Source of the DNA: Chloroflexota bacterium
Lineage (GTDB): Bacteria > Chloroflexota > Dehalococcoidia > Lucifugimonadales > Lucifugimonadaceae
Assembly (NCBI GenBank): GCA_029262715.1
Contig: JAJCYX010000197.1
Span: 1-5,800, forward strand
DNA: 5,800 nucleotides
Direction: 5' to 3'
Positions 4,324 through 5,800 of the stretch are shown one piece after another. A program made the position numbers and the translations under genes. The notes under the pieces are model-generated. The model had not been told where the DNA came from. It saw nothing but the letters and a program-made list of their open reading frames with translations, and searched no databases. Position 1 is the stretch's first letter. The number at the start of each line of letters is the position of its first letter.

Positions 4324-5800
4324 TCACTCCGCATCCGGCAGTGCGTAAGCCACGAAGTAGTCGCCCTGTTTGTTGCCAAGGCTACCGTGACCGCCCGCTG
4401 CAATCACCACGTACTGCTTGCCATCAACGTCGTAACTCATCGGTGTCGCCTGTCCACCCGCCGGAAGCTCCGCCTTCCACAGCTCATCGCCAGTCTCCAC
4501 GTCAAACGCCCTCAGGTGGCCATCCAATGAAGCGGCTGCGAACACCAGTCCGCCACCCGTCGTGATCGGGCCACCCCAGAACGTCGTGCCCAGCAGCTCC
4601 TGCGGCGGAAAAACCGTATCCTCCGGCATCTCGCCAAGCGGCACACGCCACTCGATATCGCCAGAATCCAGACTCGCACCAACAAGAATCCCCCACGGCG
4701 GCGCTATGCACGGCAATCCGTCTGTGCCGTTCAATATCCCGCCATCAGTGATATACGGTGTGCCCCGCATGTTGCCTTCGTCCGGTGAATCCCGAGGCAC
4801 CAGCTTCATCACCGCGGGCAGCCGTTTTACGGCCGTCACAAGCAGGTTTCGCTCCGGGTCATAGCTGGAGCCACCCCAGTTAATACCGCCTCCCCACCAC
4901 GGAAAGAAGATCGAGCCCTCGAGACTTGGCGGCGTAAAGATGCCTTCATTCCGCGCCATGTCGAATCTTGTCTTGCAACTGATCTCGGATGCGACGGAGG
5001 TTCCCCATGCGTCATCAGCCCCAATTTCGGCTTCCAGTAACGGCGGCGGCAAGATGGGGAACGGCTGAGTGGGCCATGCCTCCTCGCCAGGAACGTCGCT
5101 CGCCGGGACCGAACGCTCTTCAACCGGAAACAGAGGTTGGCCTGTGTCCCGGTCAAGTACGAATATGTGGCCCATCTTCGTTGCGACTGCCACAGCGTCC
5201 ACCTCACGCCCGTCACGCTGGACTGTAACAAGTGAAGGCTGCGCTGCAACGTCGTAGTCGAATATGTCGTGATGGACCACCTGGAAGTGCCAGATGTATT
5301 CACCGGTCGATGCCCGCAGCGCAACTACAGAACTTGAGAACAGGTTTTCACCGAGGCGCTCGCCGCCATAGAAGTCAGGTGACGCGCTGCCGGTCGGTAT
5401 GAACACCATGTCACGCTCGGCGTCCCCGGACAGCGGTGCCCACGCGTTTGCAGCGCCCGTCTTCGTCGCTCCATCGGGCGTCCACGTATCATAACCGAGA
5501 TCGTCTGGAGACCTCGGAATCGGGTCCCATCCCCACAACTCCTCGCCGGTCCTGGCGTCGAAGCCTCTGACCGTTCCAAATGCTTCCTCAACCCGGAAGT
5601 TGTCCCTGATAGAAGAACCGGTTACCACAACATCTCCGACAATCGCCGGCGGCGAGGTCATGGCGTACTGGCCGTCAATAACCGGCCCAACGCCGCGGTC
5701 GAGCCGCACAACGCCTGTATCACCAAAGCCTTCACAGAGGAGGCCGGTCCTGGCGTCAATCGCAAGCAGCGTTGCATCGAGAGTGCCGAAGAAAATCCGG
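4324..5800 (-). CDS. PQQ-dependent (quinoprotein glucose dehydrogenase-type) dehydrogenase, N-terminus outside window
   Basis: The frame is open to the right edge. The GTG at 5709 is internal, since the residues before it (RIFFGTLDATLLAIDARTG, then FGDTGVV) are conserved family sequence; 491 residues are visible. These enzymes oxidise alcohols or sugars with pyrroloquinoline quinone and pass electrons to the respiratory chain, normally on the periplasmic side. Visible landmarks, numbered in the fragment: TSPPAIVG at 48-55, TGEELWGWDPIP at 84-95, TGEYIWHF then HHDIFDYD at 165-183, a Cys at 275, FTPPS at 288-292, GGGINWGG at 303-310, and the closing GGHGS at 469-473 before YFVAYALP. TG-x2-(x)-W repeats are the tryptophan-docking motifs of the eight-bladed propeller. 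There is no C-terminal cytochrome c domain (no CxxCH), so a membrane-bound glucose-dehydrogenase-like or simple soluble form is likelier than a quinohaemoprotein. The signal peptide or membrane anchor would be outside the window. Substrate is not readable. The C-terminus is intact. Confidence 0.92.
   Translation of the reverse strand, partial: RIFFGTLDATLLAIDARTGLLCEGFGDTGVVRLDRGVGPVIDGQYAMTSPPAIVGDVVVTGSSIRDNFRVEEAFGTVRGFDARTGEELWGWDPIPRSPDDLGYDTWTPDGATKTGAANAWAPLSGDAERDMVFIPTGSASPDFYGGERLGENLFSSSVVALRASTGEYIWHFQVVHHDIFDYDVAAQPSLVTVQRDGREVDAVAVATKMGHIFVLDRDTGQPLFPVEERSVPASDVPGEEAWPTQPFPILPPPLLEAEIGADDAWGTSVASEISCKTRFDMARNEGIFTPPSLEGSIFFPWWGGGINWGGSSYDPERNLLVTAVKRLPAVMKLVPRDSPDEGNMRGTPYITDGGILNGTDGLPCIAPPWGILVGASLDSGDIEWRVPLGEMPEDTVFPPQELLGTTFWGGPITTGGGLVFAAASLDGHLRAFDVETGDELWKAELPAGGQATPMSYDVDGKQYVVIAAGGHGSLGNKQGDYFVAYALPDAE

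Noticed and set aside
4129..4530. 133-codon plus-strand ORF starting MCDTRDRG
   Set aside because: It runs through the inverted repeats and then antisense through the end of the PQQ dehydrogenase gene, with no recognisable domain.
4836..5324. 162-codon minus-strand ORF inside the PQQ dehydrogenase
   Set aside because: It lies in another frame of a gene with many conserved motifs; the composition is rich in Arg and Ser, typical of an off-frame reading.

Overview
The window is a GC-rich bacterial stretch with five protein genes, two of them cut by the window edges, and one clearly non-coding, repeat-bearing intergenic block. The gene mix is an M20 hydrolase, a DinB/maleylpyruvate-isomerase-like protein, a formylglycine sulfatase, a SAM methyltransferase and a PQQ dehydrogenase. 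This suits a free-living heterotroph that degrades organic sulfur compounds and oxidises alcohols or sugars. A marine Chloroflexota of the SAR202 type would fit, but that is inference from gene content and protein style; nothing in the window is diagnostic of a taxon.

Layout. Plus strand: the C-terminal part of an M20-family peptidase/amidohydrolase (2-562) is followed after 25 nt by a 212-aa DinB-fold protein with an intact zinc triad (588-1226). This spacing and a good ribosome-binding site suggest one operon. A 211-nt gap (1227-1437) holds short direct repeats, a near-perfect palindrome just ahead of the next gene, and a doubtful 31-codon ORF. A complete 563-aa sulfatase follows (1438-3129).

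Minus strand: a class I methyltransferase (3126-3827) converges on the sulfatase, and the two stop codons share the tetranucleotide CTAG. Its start is uncertain: the best candidate N-terminus lies just upstream in another frame. Upstream of it, 3828-4323 is non-coding and holds a MITE-like structure (3998-4277) bounded by 42-nt inverted arms, with a second inverted repeat pair and a degenerate third copy of the arm core inside. The last gene (4324-5800, entering from the right edge) is a PQQ-dependent dehydrogenase of the quinoprotein glucose dehydrogenase type, missing its N-terminus.

How the genes relate: the hydrolase, sulfatase and PQQ enzyme are all catabolic, but nothing shows that they form one pathway. 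I found no rRNA, tRNA, CRISPR, transposase, toxin-antitoxin pair or recognisable defence system. The most interesting items are the nested inverted-repeat element, the possibly frameshifted methyltransferase N-terminus, and the repeat/palindrome cluster ahead of the sulfatase.
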